Source: Solirubrum puertoriconensis (GTDB lineage: Bacteria > Bacteroidota > Bacteroidia > Cytophagales > Hymenobacteraceae). Taken from it: a stretch of 64,000 bases of DNA. The notes below the pieces were generated by a model. That model saw nothing but the letters and a program-made list of their open reading frames with translations, made no database searches and had not been told where the DNA came from. This document shows positions 42,055 to 53,345 of this stretch, piece by piece. Position numbers and translations under genes: made by a program. The DNA is taken from the NCBI RefSeq assembly GCF_001483135.1, contig NZ_LNAL01000008.1, positions 558,001-622,000 of the forward strand, written 5' to 3'. How positions within the stretch are numbered: the first letter of the stretch is position 1; every line of letters starts with the position of its first letter.

Positions 42055-43621
42055 AGAACGAAGGCGTAATCAAGCTCAGCAGCTCGGGCAGCACCTTGCG
42101 CAATGCCCACAGGCTCCAAACGATAACCATCAGCCCAACACCTAGGAACATAAAGCGAACTGAAATACGACCAGTGAGCCGTGCCGCAAAGGGCGACGCC
42201 GCCACGCCACCCACAATCAGCCCAAGCACTACTTGCCAGTGCGACACGCCGATGGTGGCAAAGAAAGTGAGGGCGCTGGCGAAGGTGACGAAAAACTCGG
42301 TAATGCTGACGGAGCCAATAACGTACTGCGGCGTACGGCCCTGCGCAATGAGGGTGCTGGTAACCAGCGGGCCCCAACCACCGCCACCAAATGAATCGAG
42401 AAAGCCACCCACGCCAGCAAGCAGGCCAACGCGCTTCACGCGCTTTTTGCGGTTATCTGGCTTGCGGAAAGCGCGGCTGATGAGGCGTATGCCGAGCAGC
42501 AGCAGGTACGTAGCCAAGAATGGCTTTACCCAACTGCCGTACTGCTCGCCGAAGTACGAAAGCAGCAAAGCGCCGCTTACGGCGCCGATAATACCCGGTA
42601 TAAGCAGGGCTTTGAACAAGCGGCGGTTCACGTTGCCAAAGCGGTAGTGGTGGTAGCCCGAAGCTCCGCTGGCAAACATTTCGGCCGTGTGAATGCTGGC
42701 GCTGACGGCCGCCGGATTCAGGCCAATCGACATCAGGCTGATGGCGGTAACCACGCCGTAGCCCATGCCCAGCAAGCCATCTACCAGTTGGGCGGCGAAG
42801 CCGATGGCTACGAAGGTGTAAAACGTTTCGGCATTGCTGACCACCTGCCACACCTGCGGCCAGGTGTAGTACAACGACAAGATGTTCACTGTCAGCAGCA
42901 GTCCAAACGCCACCAGCGAAGCCGTGGCAATGTGGCGCCAGCGCCGGGCAGCTGGTGTTTCGTAGGCCGGGTCGCCGGTGAGCTCGGCCGTAACGGCATT
43001 CAGCGACTTCACCTTTTCGGCAAAGTCGCCCTCCAGGCGGCTGCGGATGATGCCCATGCGCTGCAGCACGTCGTGCAGTTCGTCAGGGAGTACCTCGGTG
43101 AGTACCTCGCGCAGGCGCTTGGCTACCGTAGGCGACTTGCCGTTGGTGCTGATGGCAATTTTCAGGTCGCCTTTCTGCACGATGCTCCCTAGGTAGAAGT
43201 CGCACTCGTCGGGCGTATCGGCCACGTTGGCAAGTAGGCCGTGCCCTGCGGCTTCTTGCTTGATCTGGCTATTAAGGGCGCGGTCGTTGGTGGCGATGAG
43301 CACCAGGTCGTGTCCGATGAGGTCGGTGAGCTGGTAGGCGCGCTCGTGCACCTGCACTTTGGGGTGCTGGGCCGCCAAGGTGCGGATTTCGGGCAGAATG
43401 GTTTCGCCCACCACCGTAACGGCCGTGGCCGGGCTATTGCGTAGCATGGCCGTCAGCTTTTCCAGGCCTACGGCGCCGCCGCCCACCAGCAGCACGCGCA
43501 GCTGTTCCAGCTTTAGGAATACCGGAAACAGGTTGTTGGTTTTTGAGGATGTGGCCGAAGCCTCAGCCGGCGGACCAGAGTCGGTCAGGTGCAGGGCGGC
43601 AGAAAGAGCGGATGAGTTCAT
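42053..43621 (-). CDS. Fused precorrin-2 dehydrogenase/sirohydrochlorin ferrochelatase and TauE/SafE-type permease
   Basis: A 522-residue fusion. Residues 30-205 resemble the N-terminal half of siroheme synthase CysG (Met8p-like): the NAD-binding GGGAVG (47-52), VNVADTPDECDFYLGSIVQKGDLKIAISTNGKSPTVAKRLRE, which gives siroheme from precorrin-2. Residues about 230-522 form eight hydrophobic segments with the TSUP sulfite exporter pattern, including GGGGWGPLVTSTLIAQG. Thus siroheme completion and a predicted sulfur-oxyanion transport function share one chain, at the end of the sulfur block. It begins 6 nt after cysI. Confidence 0.9.
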   Translation of the reverse strand: MNSSALSAALHLTDSGPPAEASATSSKTNNLFPVFLKLEQLRVLLVGGGAVGLEKLTAMLRNSPATAVTVVGETILPEIRTLAAQHPKVQVHERAYQLTDLIGHDLVLIATNDRALNSQIKQEAAGHGLLANVADTPDECDFYLGSIVQKGDLKIAISTNGKSPTVAKRLREVLTEVLPDELHDVLQRMGIIRSRLEGDFAEKVKSLNAVTAELTGDPAYETPAARRWRHIATASLVAFGLLLTVNILSLYYTWPQVWQVVSNAETFYTFVAIGFAAQLVDGLLGMGYGVVTAISLMSIGLNPAAVSASIHTAEMFASGASGYHHYRFGNVNRRLFKALLIPGIIGAVSGALLLSYFGEQYGSWVKPFLATYLLLLGIRLISRAFRKPDNRKKRVKRVGLLAGVGGFLDSFGGGGWGPLVTSTLIAQGRTPQYVIGSVSITEFFVTFASALTFFATIGVSHWQVVLGLIVGGVAASPFAARLTGRISVRFMFLGVGLMVIVWSLWALRKVLPELLSLITPSF

Positions 43622-43627
43622 ACGAGC

Positions 43628-45331
<1,704 letters not shown>

Positions 45332-45335
45332 GGAG

Positions 45336-46148
45336 TTATTGCGGTGGTTGAGCCGGGCTAGGCGGCGCTTGGGTCGCCGGTGCCACGGGGACTGGAGCGT
45401 GCGCCGCGTGAGGGCGCAAGTCGAAGTTGTGGAAGTAGAAAACCCGGATGGTGTGCTGGTCGCGGTAGGTGCTGCCCGCGGGTAGCTGCTGAAACAGGTG
45501 CATGTAGCCGGCGTGCAGTTGAGCGTGCTTATTGAGCTGGTACACCACGCCGGCGAAAGCCCGGTTTTGGTCGAAGTAATTGTAGCGCACCTGCTTGCCG
45601 AAATTCACCATCAGCTCGTTGTTCAGCAGCAGTTGCAAGCCGCCGGGCTCGAAGCCGCGCCGGGTAAGCGGCAGGAAAAGCGCCGCGTTGTAGCGCGTCC
45701 GGAAGTTGAAATCGTAATCAGAGCCAAGCTCGGAGCTGCTTTGCAGCTGGCGGCGGTAGCGCTCTTCTAGTCGCACCCACTGCATCAGGCGGGCCTTCGG
45801 AAACTTGGTAAACCACTGCACCTGCTGCCAGGGCCGATGCTCGGGCTGGCCCACGGTGCGTGCCCCATCGGGAAAGTGGTGCACGTAGGCGTAGCCGGCG
45901 GTCAGGCGCACGTCGTCGGTGAGGTAGTAGGTTAGGCCCAGGCGCGCTACCGTCTGAAACTTCGATTGCACAAAGTGGTCGTGCAGGCGCAACTGCAGGT
46001 CGGTCCAGGAGCCCCAGCGTTGCGAAAACCGCGTTTGGTTGAATACACCCAGCCAGGTTTGCTGCTCGCGCACGTACTGCTTCTGGGCCTGCAGCCTAGG
46101 TGCCGCGAGCAACAGCAGGCTAAGGGAGGTGAGTAGTAGTCGTTTCAT
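45336..46148 (-). CDS. DUF2490-like outer-membrane protein
   Basis: A 270-residue exported protein: signal peptide 1-20, then an all-beta mature region with QTWLGVFNQTRFSQRWGSWTDLQLRLHDHFV, LGLTYYLTDDVRLTAGYAYVHHF, and a Pro-rich C-terminal tail. It matches the DUF2490 family of Bacteroidota, predicted barrels of unknown role. It lies in the sulfate-assimilation block, 4 nt before cysI, so a role in sulfur uptake is plausible. Nothing in its residues proves it. Confidence 0.8.
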   Translation of the reverse strand: MKRLLLTSLSLLLLAAPRLQAQKQYVREQQTWLGVFNQTRFSQRWGSWTDLQLRLHDHFVQSKFQTVARLGLTYYLTDDVRLTAGYAYVHHFPDGARTVGQPEHRPWQQVQWFTKFPKARLMQWVRLEERYRRQLQSSSELGSDYDFNFRTRYNAALFLPLTRRGFEPGGLQLLLNNELMVNFGKQVRYNYFDQNRAFAGVVYQLNKHAQLHAGYMHLFQQLPAGSTYRDQHTIRVFYFHNFDLRPHAAHAPVPVAPATQAPPSPAQPPQ

Positions 46149-46170
46149 CTAGACAATAGTTAGGCTCGAC

Positions 46171-46335
46171 TAGCGCTACAGACTAGCACTAGTTCCCCTC
46201 CTCAGATGAGGAGGGGTTAGGGGTGGTTGAAAGGCTAGAGCTACGAGCTAGGCTAAACGTCGTTCAAACGTAAAGTCAACCACCCCTAACCCCTCCTCAT
46301 CTGAGGAGGGGAACTATTGCTAGTCTGTAGCGCTA
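46171..46335. repeat. MITE-like 60-bp-arm palindrome in cys block, copy 1
   Basis: Two about 60-base arms (46171-46230 and 46276-46335) pair with one mismatch over a 45-base centre. The inner 40 bases (46191-46230, 46276-46315) are perfectly complementary. Rich in CCCCTCCTC / GAGGAGGGG. It lies in the gap between the TonB receptor and DUF2490 genes. A related element occurs at 58091. No transposase is associated. Confidence 0.9.
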
Positions 46336-46342
46336 GCTTTAG

Positions 46343-49210
46343 TTAGCGGATAACCGTGGCGTCGAACGTCAGCGACAGGTAGTACAGCGCCCCGATGGTG
46401 GGGCCCGCGGCGTACTGGATGTAGCGGTTGTTCAAAATGTTGGTGCCGCCGAGCTTCACGGTGGCCTTCAGGTTCGGAATGCGGGCATTCACCTGCGCAT
46501 CCACGGTGTGGTAGGCCGGGATTTGGCCGTTGGCCAGCTGGCTTTCCCAGTAGAAGGAATCTTGCCAGCGCCACACCACGTTGAAGCCCACGTTGCGCAC
46601 TACCTCGCGGTTGCCGAACGCGACATTGGTTACCCACTCCGGCGTGTTGAAGCCCGTGATGAAGATGTCTTTCTCGGCATTAGCCCGAATGGCGTTGTAG
46701 TTGGCGTTGGCCGAAAGCGTGTACTTGCCCACGAAGTTGTAGGTGAGGCCCAGCGCCGAGCCGTAGCTGCGGTAGCGGTTGCGGGCGTTGGTGTACACGC
46801 GGTAGCGGTCTTGGTTGGCGCGGGTGAGCATGTCCAGCACCGCCGCATCCGTAGTTACCGGGCCCGATTTCGGCACGGCCACCTCTACCTGACCTAGGAA
46901 ACCCTTGTACACGTTGTAGTACGCGTCGAGATCGAGTGCCAGCTTGTTGTCGAGCAGCACGCTTTTGTAGCCCACCTCCACGGCATCGATGTGCTCGGGC
47001 TGCATGGTGGGCAGGTTAGCTACCTGCAGCACGTCGCGATTTTTTAGGGCGGCGGCGTTGCGGCTCATGCCCGCGGCTACGTCGCTGTTCACGGCGGCCG
47101 TAAAGTTGTCGAGCGAGGTGAGTGTATAGGAATTTTCAAGGTAGCCGAGGCCCTGGTTTACGCGGGGCAGGCCGCCCACGCGCCGCACGTTACCGTTATT
47201 CACAAACGAAAATGCCTCGAACACAGCCGGGAAGCGCCAGCCGTTCTGGTACGAGGCGCGCACGTTGTGGTGCTCACCTAGGGTGTACACGGCTGCCACG
47301 CGCGGGTTTAGCTTAGGGCTGAATTCCGGGTTGTAGTCGAGGCGCAACGAGCCCACCAGCTTCAGGCGGTCGTTGAACAGCAGCTTCGTGGCCTGCCCAA
47401 AGGCGCCGTACTTGCGGTAGTACTGGTTGTTGCCGCCCGGTGTAGTGCGCTCCTGCAGCGGCTTCGAGAAATCGACGAAGTTGTTGCCGTCGGGGATTAC
47501 CTCGTACACGCGGGCGTCGCCGCCCAGCACCAAATCAACCCACTGCACGCGCTGGCCTACGTTCCACTGCGCATCGGCGTGGTAGGTGCGGCTGCGTTGC
47601 CACAGGGCTGCTCCGCCGGTGGCCGGCGCACCCGGCACGTTCACGGCAATGTCCCAGTTGTTGATGCCTGTAATGGTGTTTTTCAGCTGCTCGAAGGCGG
47701 CGGTGCCCGGCTCGGCGCGGCCCGCATCGGCCACGGCGCGGGCACGCTGCATGGCGGTGGCTAGGTCGGTGCCGTTGTTTACCTGGGTTTGCAGCTCGTT
47801 GCGGAAGCGCGTGCCCCACGCCGCGTTCGAGCCGTTGTTCAGGTCGAGGTTGGTGGCCAGCGGGTTCAGGTTGTACGAGTCGCCGGTGTTCTCAATGAGC
47901 GTGTAAGCCCGGGCGTAGAAGGAAGGGCCGCGCAGCTCCAGTTTGTGGTTCTGCACGGTCACGTTCTTCAGCTGAATCTTGTTGCCGCGCTGAAAAATGC
48001 CGTCCATCAGCCCGAAGCGGTAGCCGTAGCTGGCCTCCAGCTTGTCGGTGAGCTTGTAGTGCAGGCTGCCGTCGGCCTTCAGGTTGCGCACCGTGGGGTT
48101 GATGAGGTCGCGCTCGTAGTAGCCGGTGCGGCGCACGTTGAAGGTTTCGGTGCGGCCGTTCAGCGTAATCGGCACCGACACGTTGGCGCTGCGGTCGTCG
48201 CCGTAGCGGTTCCAGAGGTCGGCGGCGGGGTTGTTAGGGCCCGAAAGCTCCGGGAAGCGCGGGTTGGCCGAGTTCAGGTTCTGCGGATTCTGGTCAATCT
48301 GGGTATCCGACAGCCAGTCGGTGCCCTGCATGTAGGAGCCATTCACCTTGTAGGCCCAGCGCTGGTTCGGGCCGAACACCTGTGCCCAGCGCACCGCCGA
48401 TTCGGTGAGCAGGCTAGGGGAATAGTCGCGGCCATCTACGTGGTTCACGCCCAGCTTCTGGTACACGCTCAGGCCCTGGTACGTGAAGGGGCTTTTGGTG
48501 GTGAGGTTGGCCATGCCGTTGATGGCATTCATGCCGTACAGCGCCGAGGCCGCGCCGGGCGTAATTTCCACCGAGGCCACGTCCAGTTCCGTCGGGCCAA
48601 TGGCGTTACCTAGGGGCACGCCTAGGGTGGCCGCCTGCATATCTACCCCGTCCACCAGCTGCATAAAGCGGAAGTTGTTTGGGATGTTGAAGCCGCGGGT
48701 GTTCGGCACTTTGAACGTGAGGCTGGATGTAGTCATCTGCACGCCCTTCACGTTCTCCAAGGCATCGTAGAAGCTAGGTGCCGGCGTTTCCTTGATGGCC
48801 CGAATGTCGAGCTTCTCAATGGCTACCGGCGACTTCAGCCGGCTTTCCTCCACGCGCGAAGCCGATATCACCACTTCGTTGGTGAGCAGCGCCTTCGACT
48901 CAAGCCCGATTGAAATCGGCGTGGCCGCATTCACTATTTCAACCTCCTTAGCCTCGTAGCCCAGCATGTTGAACACGAGGGTAAACGGAAACTTCAGCTT
49001 GGCCTTGAGCGCAAACTGCCCGTTGGCATCGGTGAGCGTGCCCGTGGTGCCGCCTTTGATGCTGACACTCACGCCAGGCAGCGGCTGCTGCGTGCTGGTT
49101 TCGAGAACGGAGCCTTTGATAGCAATGATTTCGTCCTGAGCCGTGGCCGTGCTGGCACTAGCCAGCAGTACGGCCACAGGTAGCCAGGATGACGCGTAAG
49201 TCTTCTTCAT
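46343..49210 (-). CDS. TonB-dependent outer-membrane receptor with carboxypeptidase-like domain
   Basis: A 955-residue receptor. Signal peptide 1-24; then a carboxypeptidase-regulatory-like domain (GSVLETSTQQPLPGVSVSIKGGTTGTLTDANGQFALKAK, about 30-115), a plug (EVVISASRVEESRLKSPVAIEKLDIRAIK ... TRGFNIPNNFRFMQLVDGVDM), and a 22-strand barrel ending in the aromatic YLSLTFDATVIR. No SusD partner follows, so it is not a glycan SusCD pair. In the midst of the sulfur block and behind a SAM riboswitch, its substrate is likely a sulfur compound (inference). Uses TonB/ExbBD energy. Confidence 0.92.
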   Translation of the reverse strand: MKKTYASSWLPVAVLLASASTATAQDEIIAIKGSVLETSTQQPLPGVSVSIKGGTTGTLTDANGQFALKAKLKFPFTLVFNMLGYEAKEVEIVNAATPISIGLESKALLTNEVVISASRVEESRLKSPVAIEKLDIRAIKETPAPSFYDALENVKGVQMTTSSLTFKVPNTRGFNIPNNFRFMQLVDGVDMQAATLGVPLGNAIGPTELDVASVEITPGAASALYGMNAINGMANLTTKSPFTYQGLSVYQKLGVNHVDGRDYSPSLLTESAVRWAQVFGPNQRWAYKVNGSYMQGTDWLSDTQIDQNPQNLNSANPRFPELSGPNNPAADLWNRYGDDRSANVSVPITLNGRTETFNVRRTGYYERDLINPTVRNLKADGSLHYKLTDKLEASYGYRFGLMDGIFQRGNKIQLKNVTVQNHKLELRGPSFYARAYTLIENTGDSYNLNPLATNLDLNNGSNAAWGTRFRNELQTQVNNGTDLATAMQRARAVADAGRAEPGTAAFEQLKNTITGINNWDIAVNVPGAPATGGAALWQRSRTYHADAQWNVGQRVQWVDLVLGGDARVYEVIPDGNNFVDFSKPLQERTTPGGNNQYYRKYGAFGQATKLLFNDRLKLVGSLRLDYNPEFSPKLNPRVAAVYTLGEHHNVRASYQNGWRFPAVFEAFSFVNNGNVRRVGGLPRVNQGLGYLENSYTLTSLDNFTAAVNSDVAAGMSRNAAALKNRDVLQVANLPTMQPEHIDAVEVGYKSVLLDNKLALDLDAYYNVYKGFLGQVEVAVPKSGPVTTDAAVLDMLTRANQDRYRVYTNARNRYRSYGSALGLTYNFVGKYTLSANANYNAIRANAEKDIFITGFNTPEWVTNVAFGNREVVRNVGFNVVWRWQDSFYWESQLANGQIPAYHTVDAQVNARIPNLKATVKLGGTNILNNRYIQYAAGPTIGALYYLSLTFDATVIR

Positions 49211-49304
49211 AGGATGTGGATTTTGGCTGCGGAGAGACGTAGGGGCCTAGGTGCCGGCTAGGCGAGCGGCTGCCAGCACCTAGGCGCATAAGCGCGAGGC
49301 CGGG

Positions 49305-51113
49305 TTAGTACACGTCCTCGAGGTAGCGGCGCTGCTTTTTGAGGTTGCGCACGTAGGCCTCGGCTTCTTCGAGGGTAGCGCCGCCTTCCATTTGCACCAC
49401 GCTCACCAGTGCTTTGTGCACGGTAGCGGCCAGGCGCTGCTTATCGCCGCACACGTAGAAGTGGGCACCGTTTTCAAGCCAGTCGTAGACGTCGCGGGCG
49501 TATTCCAGGAGTCGGTTGTGCACGTAGATCTTTTCTTTTTGGTCGCGCGAAAACGCGACGTTGAGCTTGGACAGGGTACCGCGTTTGAGGTGCTGTTGCC
49601 ACTCGGTTTGGTACAGGAAATCGGTAGTGAAATGCGGATTGCCGAACACCAGCCAGTTGCGGCCGTCGGCCCCTAGCTCGGCGCGCTCCTCCACAAAGGC
49701 CCGGAACGGCGCCACGCCCGTGCCCGCACCCACCATGATGATATCGGTGCTCGGGTTTAGGGGCAGTTTGAAGTACTCGTTACGCTCCACAAACACCCGC
49801 ACGTCGTCGCCGATGCCGATGCGGTCGGCCAGGTAGCAGGAGCAGGCGCCCTGCTTTTGGCGGCCGTAAGCCTCGTAGCGCACGGCGCCCACCGTGAGAT
49901 GCACCTCGTCGGGATGGGCCAGCAAGCTCGAGGAAATGGAGTAGGCGCGGGCCGGCAGCGGGCGCAGCGTATCCACCAGCTGCTGAGCCGATAGCTCCAC
50001 CGGGTAGTCGACCAGCAAATCGGCGGCGTCGCGGCCGTAGAGGTAGGATTGCAGGCGGTCGGTGGCGGTGGTCAGCTCGTGCAACGCCGCTTTGGGCTGG
50101 TGCTGGGCGTAGCGCTCCAGCACGTCGCGCGAGAGGGTAGACAGCTCCAGCCGCTCGGTAAGCGCCGTAGCCAGCGGCAGCGTTTCGCCTTTCAGCTGCA
50201 CCGGCGCAGTGGCCTCGAGCTGCGTAGCGCGCAGCACTTCCTCCACCAGCGCCGCCGAGTTCGTGGGCACCACCGACAGCGCATCGCCGGGTTCGTACTG
50301 CAAGCCCGAGTCGGCCAACGACAGCTCCAGGTGGTACGTCTCCTTCTCAGAGCCGCGGCCGTTCAGTTGAATTTTCTCCAGCACCGAAGCCGTAAGCGGG
50401 AATTGCCGCGAGTACTCTATCACGGCCGGAGCCAGCGCTTCGGCCTTCACGCTGGCCGCGGCCGGAGCCGCGGCGCCACCTAGGGCAGGTAGCACGCTGG
50501 CAATCCACTGTGCGGCCTCGGCGTGGTACTCCACGTCGCAGTCTACCCGCGGCACCATGCATTGGGCACCTAGGGCGGCCAGCCGCTCGTCGAACTCCTT
50601 GCCCGTTTGGCAAAATTGTAGGTAGCTCCTATCACCTAGGGCCAGCACGGCGTAGCGCAGCTCAGGCAGCTTGGATGCCCGGGCACTGGTCAAAAACTGG
50701 TGCAGCTCCTCGGCGGCCACGGGTGGCTCGCCTTCGCCCTGGGTGCTTACTACAACCAGCACCACCTGCTCGCCTTTCAGCTCGCGCGGCTGGTAGTCGT
50801 TCATGTCGCGGGCGGTGGCGCTGAGGCCGCGCTGCTTGGCGGCTTCCACCGCTTGCAGCGCTACCCTCTTGCTGTTGCCGGTTTGCGAGCCGTAGAGCAC
50901 CGTGATGCGCGGCCCTGCCGCGGGCGCAGCTTCGGCCGGAGCGGCAGCGGGCGCCGGGGCGAGCTGCGAACCGCCGTTGGTGGCGGCGTAGCGGCCGTAG
51001 AAGTAGCCGCTTAGCCACAGCAGCTGCTGCTCCGAGAGGTTGCCAGCTAGTTGCTGAAGCGTGGTATCATCGAAGCCGATGGGCAAACGCTGGTCGGTGC
51101 TGGGCGTCGACAT
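49305..51113 (-). CDS. cysJ: Sulfite reductase flavoprotein subunit (CysJ-like diflavin reductase)
   Basis: Carries electrons from NADPH through FAD and FMN to CysI. The 602-residue protein has an N-terminal flavodoxin domain (ITVLYGSQTGNSKRVALQAVE and STQGEGEPP, about residues 70-215), an FAD-binding connecting domain with RAYSISSS (about 395-402), and the NADPH-binding end (VGAGTGVAPFRAFVEER, VFGNPHFTTDFLYQ). The C-terminal QRRYLEDVY matches the family. The N-terminal 65 residues, with an Ala/Pro linker, are common to this clade. Confidence 0.93.
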   Translation of the reverse strand: MSTPSTDQRLPIGFDDTTLQQLAGNLSEQQLLWLSGYFYGRYAATNGGSQLAPAPAAAPAEAAPAAGPRITVLYGSQTGNSKRVALQAVEAAKQRGLSATARDMNDYQPRELKGEQVVLVVVSTQGEGEPPVAAEELHQFLTSARASKLPELRYAVLALGDRSYLQFCQTGKEFDERLAALGAQCMVPRVDCDVEYHAEAAQWIASVLPALGGAAAPAAASVKAEALAPAVIEYSRQFPLTASVLEKIQLNGRGSEKETYHLELSLADSGLQYEPGDALSVVPTNSAALVEEVLRATQLEATAPVQLKGETLPLATALTERLELSTLSRDVLERYAQHQPKAALHELTTATDRLQSYLYGRDAADLLVDYPVELSAQQLVDTLRPLPARAYSISSSLLAHPDEVHLTVGAVRYEAYGRQKQGACSCYLADRIGIGDDVRVFVERNEYFKLPLNPSTDIIMVGAGTGVAPFRAFVEERAELGADGRNWLVFGNPHFTTDFLYQTEWQQHLKRGTLSKLNVAFSRDQKEKIYVHNRLLEYARDVYDWLENGAHFYVCGDKQRLAATVHKALVSVVQMEGGATLEEAEAYVRNLKKQRRYLEDVY

Positions 51114-51149
51114 GGCTGTGGGTGTTGAGGTAGTGGAAAAGAGAAAGAC

Positions 51150-51938
51150 CTAGGCCACCGCCGCGTACAGCGGGGCCAGTTCGGGGACCAAGTCGGCAGC
51201 TTGCGGCGCCGAGGCCAGGTTTACCACGTCGCCGATGACGATGACGGCCGGCGCGCCAATGCTTGCTGCCGCTACCCGGGCCGGCAGCTCCGCTACCGTA
51301 GTGCTAATCATGCGAGCCGTGGGTAGCGTGCCATCCTGAATGACCGCGGCCGGACGGTGCGCCCCGCCGAAGCGGCAGAACACATCGGCAATGGCCTGCA
51401 CCTGACTTAGGCCCATCAGGATGACAGCCGTGGTGCGCGGAGCCCGCGCCGCTTCGTAGATTTCCTCCGACAGCTCGCCCGTAGCGGTAGTGGCCGTAAT
51501 CACCCGAAACGACTCGCTCAGGCCGCGGTGCGTTACCGGAATGCCCACGCTGCCCGCCGCCGCTACCGCGCTGCTGATGCCCGGCACGTAGTCAGTTTGC
51601 AGGCCGTGGCGCTGAGCGTACAGCATCTCCTCGCGGCCCCGGCCAAACACGAACGGGTCGCCACCTTTCAGCCGCACCACGTGGCCGTGCACCCGGGCGT
51701 AGAGCACAATCAGGTCGTTTATCTCCTGCTGCAAGTAGCCGCGCAGGCCTTTGCGCTTGCCCACGTACACCTTCTTGGCATCGGGGCGGGCGTGGGAGAG
51801 CAGCTCGGCGTTGCTGAGGGCGTCGTATAGCACGACATCGGCCTCGGCCAAAATCCGGGCACCCTTGAGCGTAATCAGCTCTGGGTCGCCGGGGCCGGCA
51901 CCTACTACGGTCAGGCGTGGAATAACGAAAGCGGGCAT
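51150..51938 (-). CDS. cobA: Uroporphyrinogen-III C-methyltransferase
   Basis: Makes precorrin-2 from uroporphyrinogen III with two SAM, the first step of siroheme synthesis. The 262-residue protein begins with LTVVGAGPGDPELITLKGARIL, has VVRLKGGDPFVFGRGREEM, and VPGISSAVAAAGSVGIPVTHRGLS, all diagnostic of SUMT. Its product would be finished to siroheme by the fused enzyme at 42053, whose CysG-N half covers the other two steps. Siroheme then serves CysI. Lies 36 nt before the cysJ start. Confidence 0.95.
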   Translation of the reverse strand: MPAFVIPRLTVVGAGPGDPELITLKGARILAEADVVLYDALSNAELLSHARPDAKKVYVGKRKGLRGYLQQEINDLIVLYARVHGHVVRLKGGDPFVFGRGREEMLYAQRHGLQTDYVPGISSAVAAAGSVGIPVTHRGLSESFRVITATTATGELSEEIYEAARAPRTTAVILMGLSQVQAIADVFCRFGGAHRPAAVIQDGTLPTARMISTTVAELPARVAAASIGAPAVIVIGDVVNLASAPQAADLVPELAPLYAAVA

Positions 51939-51957
51939 GGCGAGAGAATTTTTCTAC

Positions 51958-52047
51958 CGTCATGCTGAGCTTGTCGAAGCTTCTCTACTGATAGCAATCT
52001 TTTATCTAGAGAACCGGGAGAGATGCTTCGACAAGCTCAGCATGACG
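51958..52047. repeat. 23-bp-arm palindromic repeat between cobA and cysN
   Basis: Arms 51958-51980 and 52025-52047 (cgtcatgctgagcttgtcg... and its complement) pair perfectly over 23 bp, with a 44-base centre that itself has a TCTCT/AGAGA repeat. The arm resembles a palindromic unit widely dispersed in bacterial intergenic DNA. It lies between cobA and cysN. Confidence 0.88.
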
Positions 52048-52060
52048 TGCTGATGGCTGG

Positions 52061-53326
52061 TTAAGCGTAAGCGAGTTCGGTGGCTTCGATTAGGCCTGCG
52101 GCCAGGGTAGCGCCGGTTTGCTCGTCGAGCAGGATGAAGGCGCCGGTGGTGCGGTTCTGGCCGTAAGCGTCGGCGGCGAGCGGATTGGCCGTTTTCAGCC
52201 GCACGCGCACGATGTCGTTCAGCTTGGCTTCGTCGGCATCTTCCTGGGCGAAGCTTTGGATGTTGGTTTTGCTCAGGATGGCCTGCACCACGGCTTTGGT
52301 TTTGGCGGCGTGGTGTTGCACCAGCAGCTTGCGGCCGGCGCGCAGCGGGCGGTCTTCCATCCAGCACAGCGTGGCTTCCAGTTCGCGGGTAGGCTCAAGG
52401 GCTTGGTCGGCGGGCACAATGGTGTCGCCGCGGCTTACGTCCACGTCGTCGGCGAGGCGCAGCACCACGCCCTGTGGGGCTACGGCTACCTCTACCTCTA
52501 CCTCTTGCTGGTTGATTTCAATGGCTTCGAGCGTCGTTTCGATGCCGGCGGGCAGCACTACCACTTGCTGGCCACGGCGGTATACTCCGCTCTGGATGCG
52601 ACCGGCGTAGCCGCGGTAGTCGGGTAGATCTGCGCTCTGCGGCCGGATAACGTACTGCACCTGAAAGCGAGAGGCTTCGTGCGTAGTGTCGGGTGCTACT
52701 GAAACGGTTTCGAGGTACTCCAGCAAGTTTGGGCCTTTGTACCAGGGCAGGTTGGCCGAAGGGCGCACCACGTTGTCGCCGTGCAGGGCGCTGATGGGAA
52801 TATTAGCTATCTGCTTGATGCCCAGCTGCGCCGCCACGGCTGCGTAGTCGGCCACGATGTCGCGGAACACGGCCTCGGAGTAGCCCACCAGGTCAATCTT
52901 GTTCACGGCCAGCACAAAGCGCTTAATGCCCAGCAAGGCTGATACGATGGTGTGGCGGCGCGTTTGCTCTACAACGCCCTGGCGGGCGTCTACCAGCACA
53001 ATGGCCAAATCGGCGTTCGAGGCGCCAGTCACCATGTTGCGGGTGTACTGCACGTGGCCGGGCGTATCGGTGATGATGAACTTGCGGCGCGGCGTGGTAA
53101 AGTACTTGTGTGCCACGTCGATGGTAATGCCTTGTTCGCGCTCGGCGCGAAGGCCATCGGTGAGCAGGGCCAGATCGACGGTACCCGCCGCGGAGGTGCG
53201 GTTTTGCTCTTCCAGCGCCGCCAGCACGTCCAGCGACACGGCGTCGCTATCGTAAAGCAAGCGACCAATCAGGGTGCTTTTGCCGTCGTCGACGCTGCCG
53301 CATGTGATAAAACGGAGAAGGTCCAT
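52061..53326 (-). CDS. cysN: Sulfate adenylyltransferase subunit 1 (GTPase)
   Basis: CysN is the GTPase partner of CysD that helps form APS from sulfate and ATP. The 421-residue protein begins MDLLRFITCGSVDDGKSTLIGRLL (P-loop), with DTPGHVQYTRNM (G3, DxxG) and AVNKIDLV (G4, NKxD). It ends without an APS kinase domain; full-length fused CysNC is longer (about 600). So APS is the product for direct reduction by the CysH here. The sister cysD follows on the same strand. Confidence 0.95.
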   Translation of the reverse strand: MDLLRFITCGSVDDGKSTLIGRLLYDSDAVSLDVLAALEEQNRTSAAGTVDLALLTDGLRAEREQGITIDVAHKYFTTPRRKFIITDTPGHVQYTRNMVTGASNADLAIVLVDARQGVVEQTRRHTIVSALLGIKRFVLAVNKIDLVGYSEAVFRDIVADYAAVAAQLGIKQIANIPISALHGDNVVRPSANLPWYKGPNLLEYLETVSVAPDTTHEASRFQVQYVIRPQSADLPDYRGYAGRIQSGVYRRGQQVVVLPAGIETTLEAIEINQQEVEVEVAVAPQGVVLRLADDVDVSRGDTIVPADQALEPTRELEATLCWMEDRPLRAGRKLLVQHHAAKTKAVVQAILSKTNIQSFAQEDADEAKLNDIVRVRLKTANPLAADAYGQNRTTGAFILLDEQTGATLAAGLIEATELAYA

Positions 53327-53345
53327 TGGGTGAGTTAGTGAGGTG

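Noticed and set aside
47789-48613. 274-codon plus-strand ORF within the TonB receptor
   Set aside because: Antisense Val/Ala/Gln-rich shadow of the receptor barrel.
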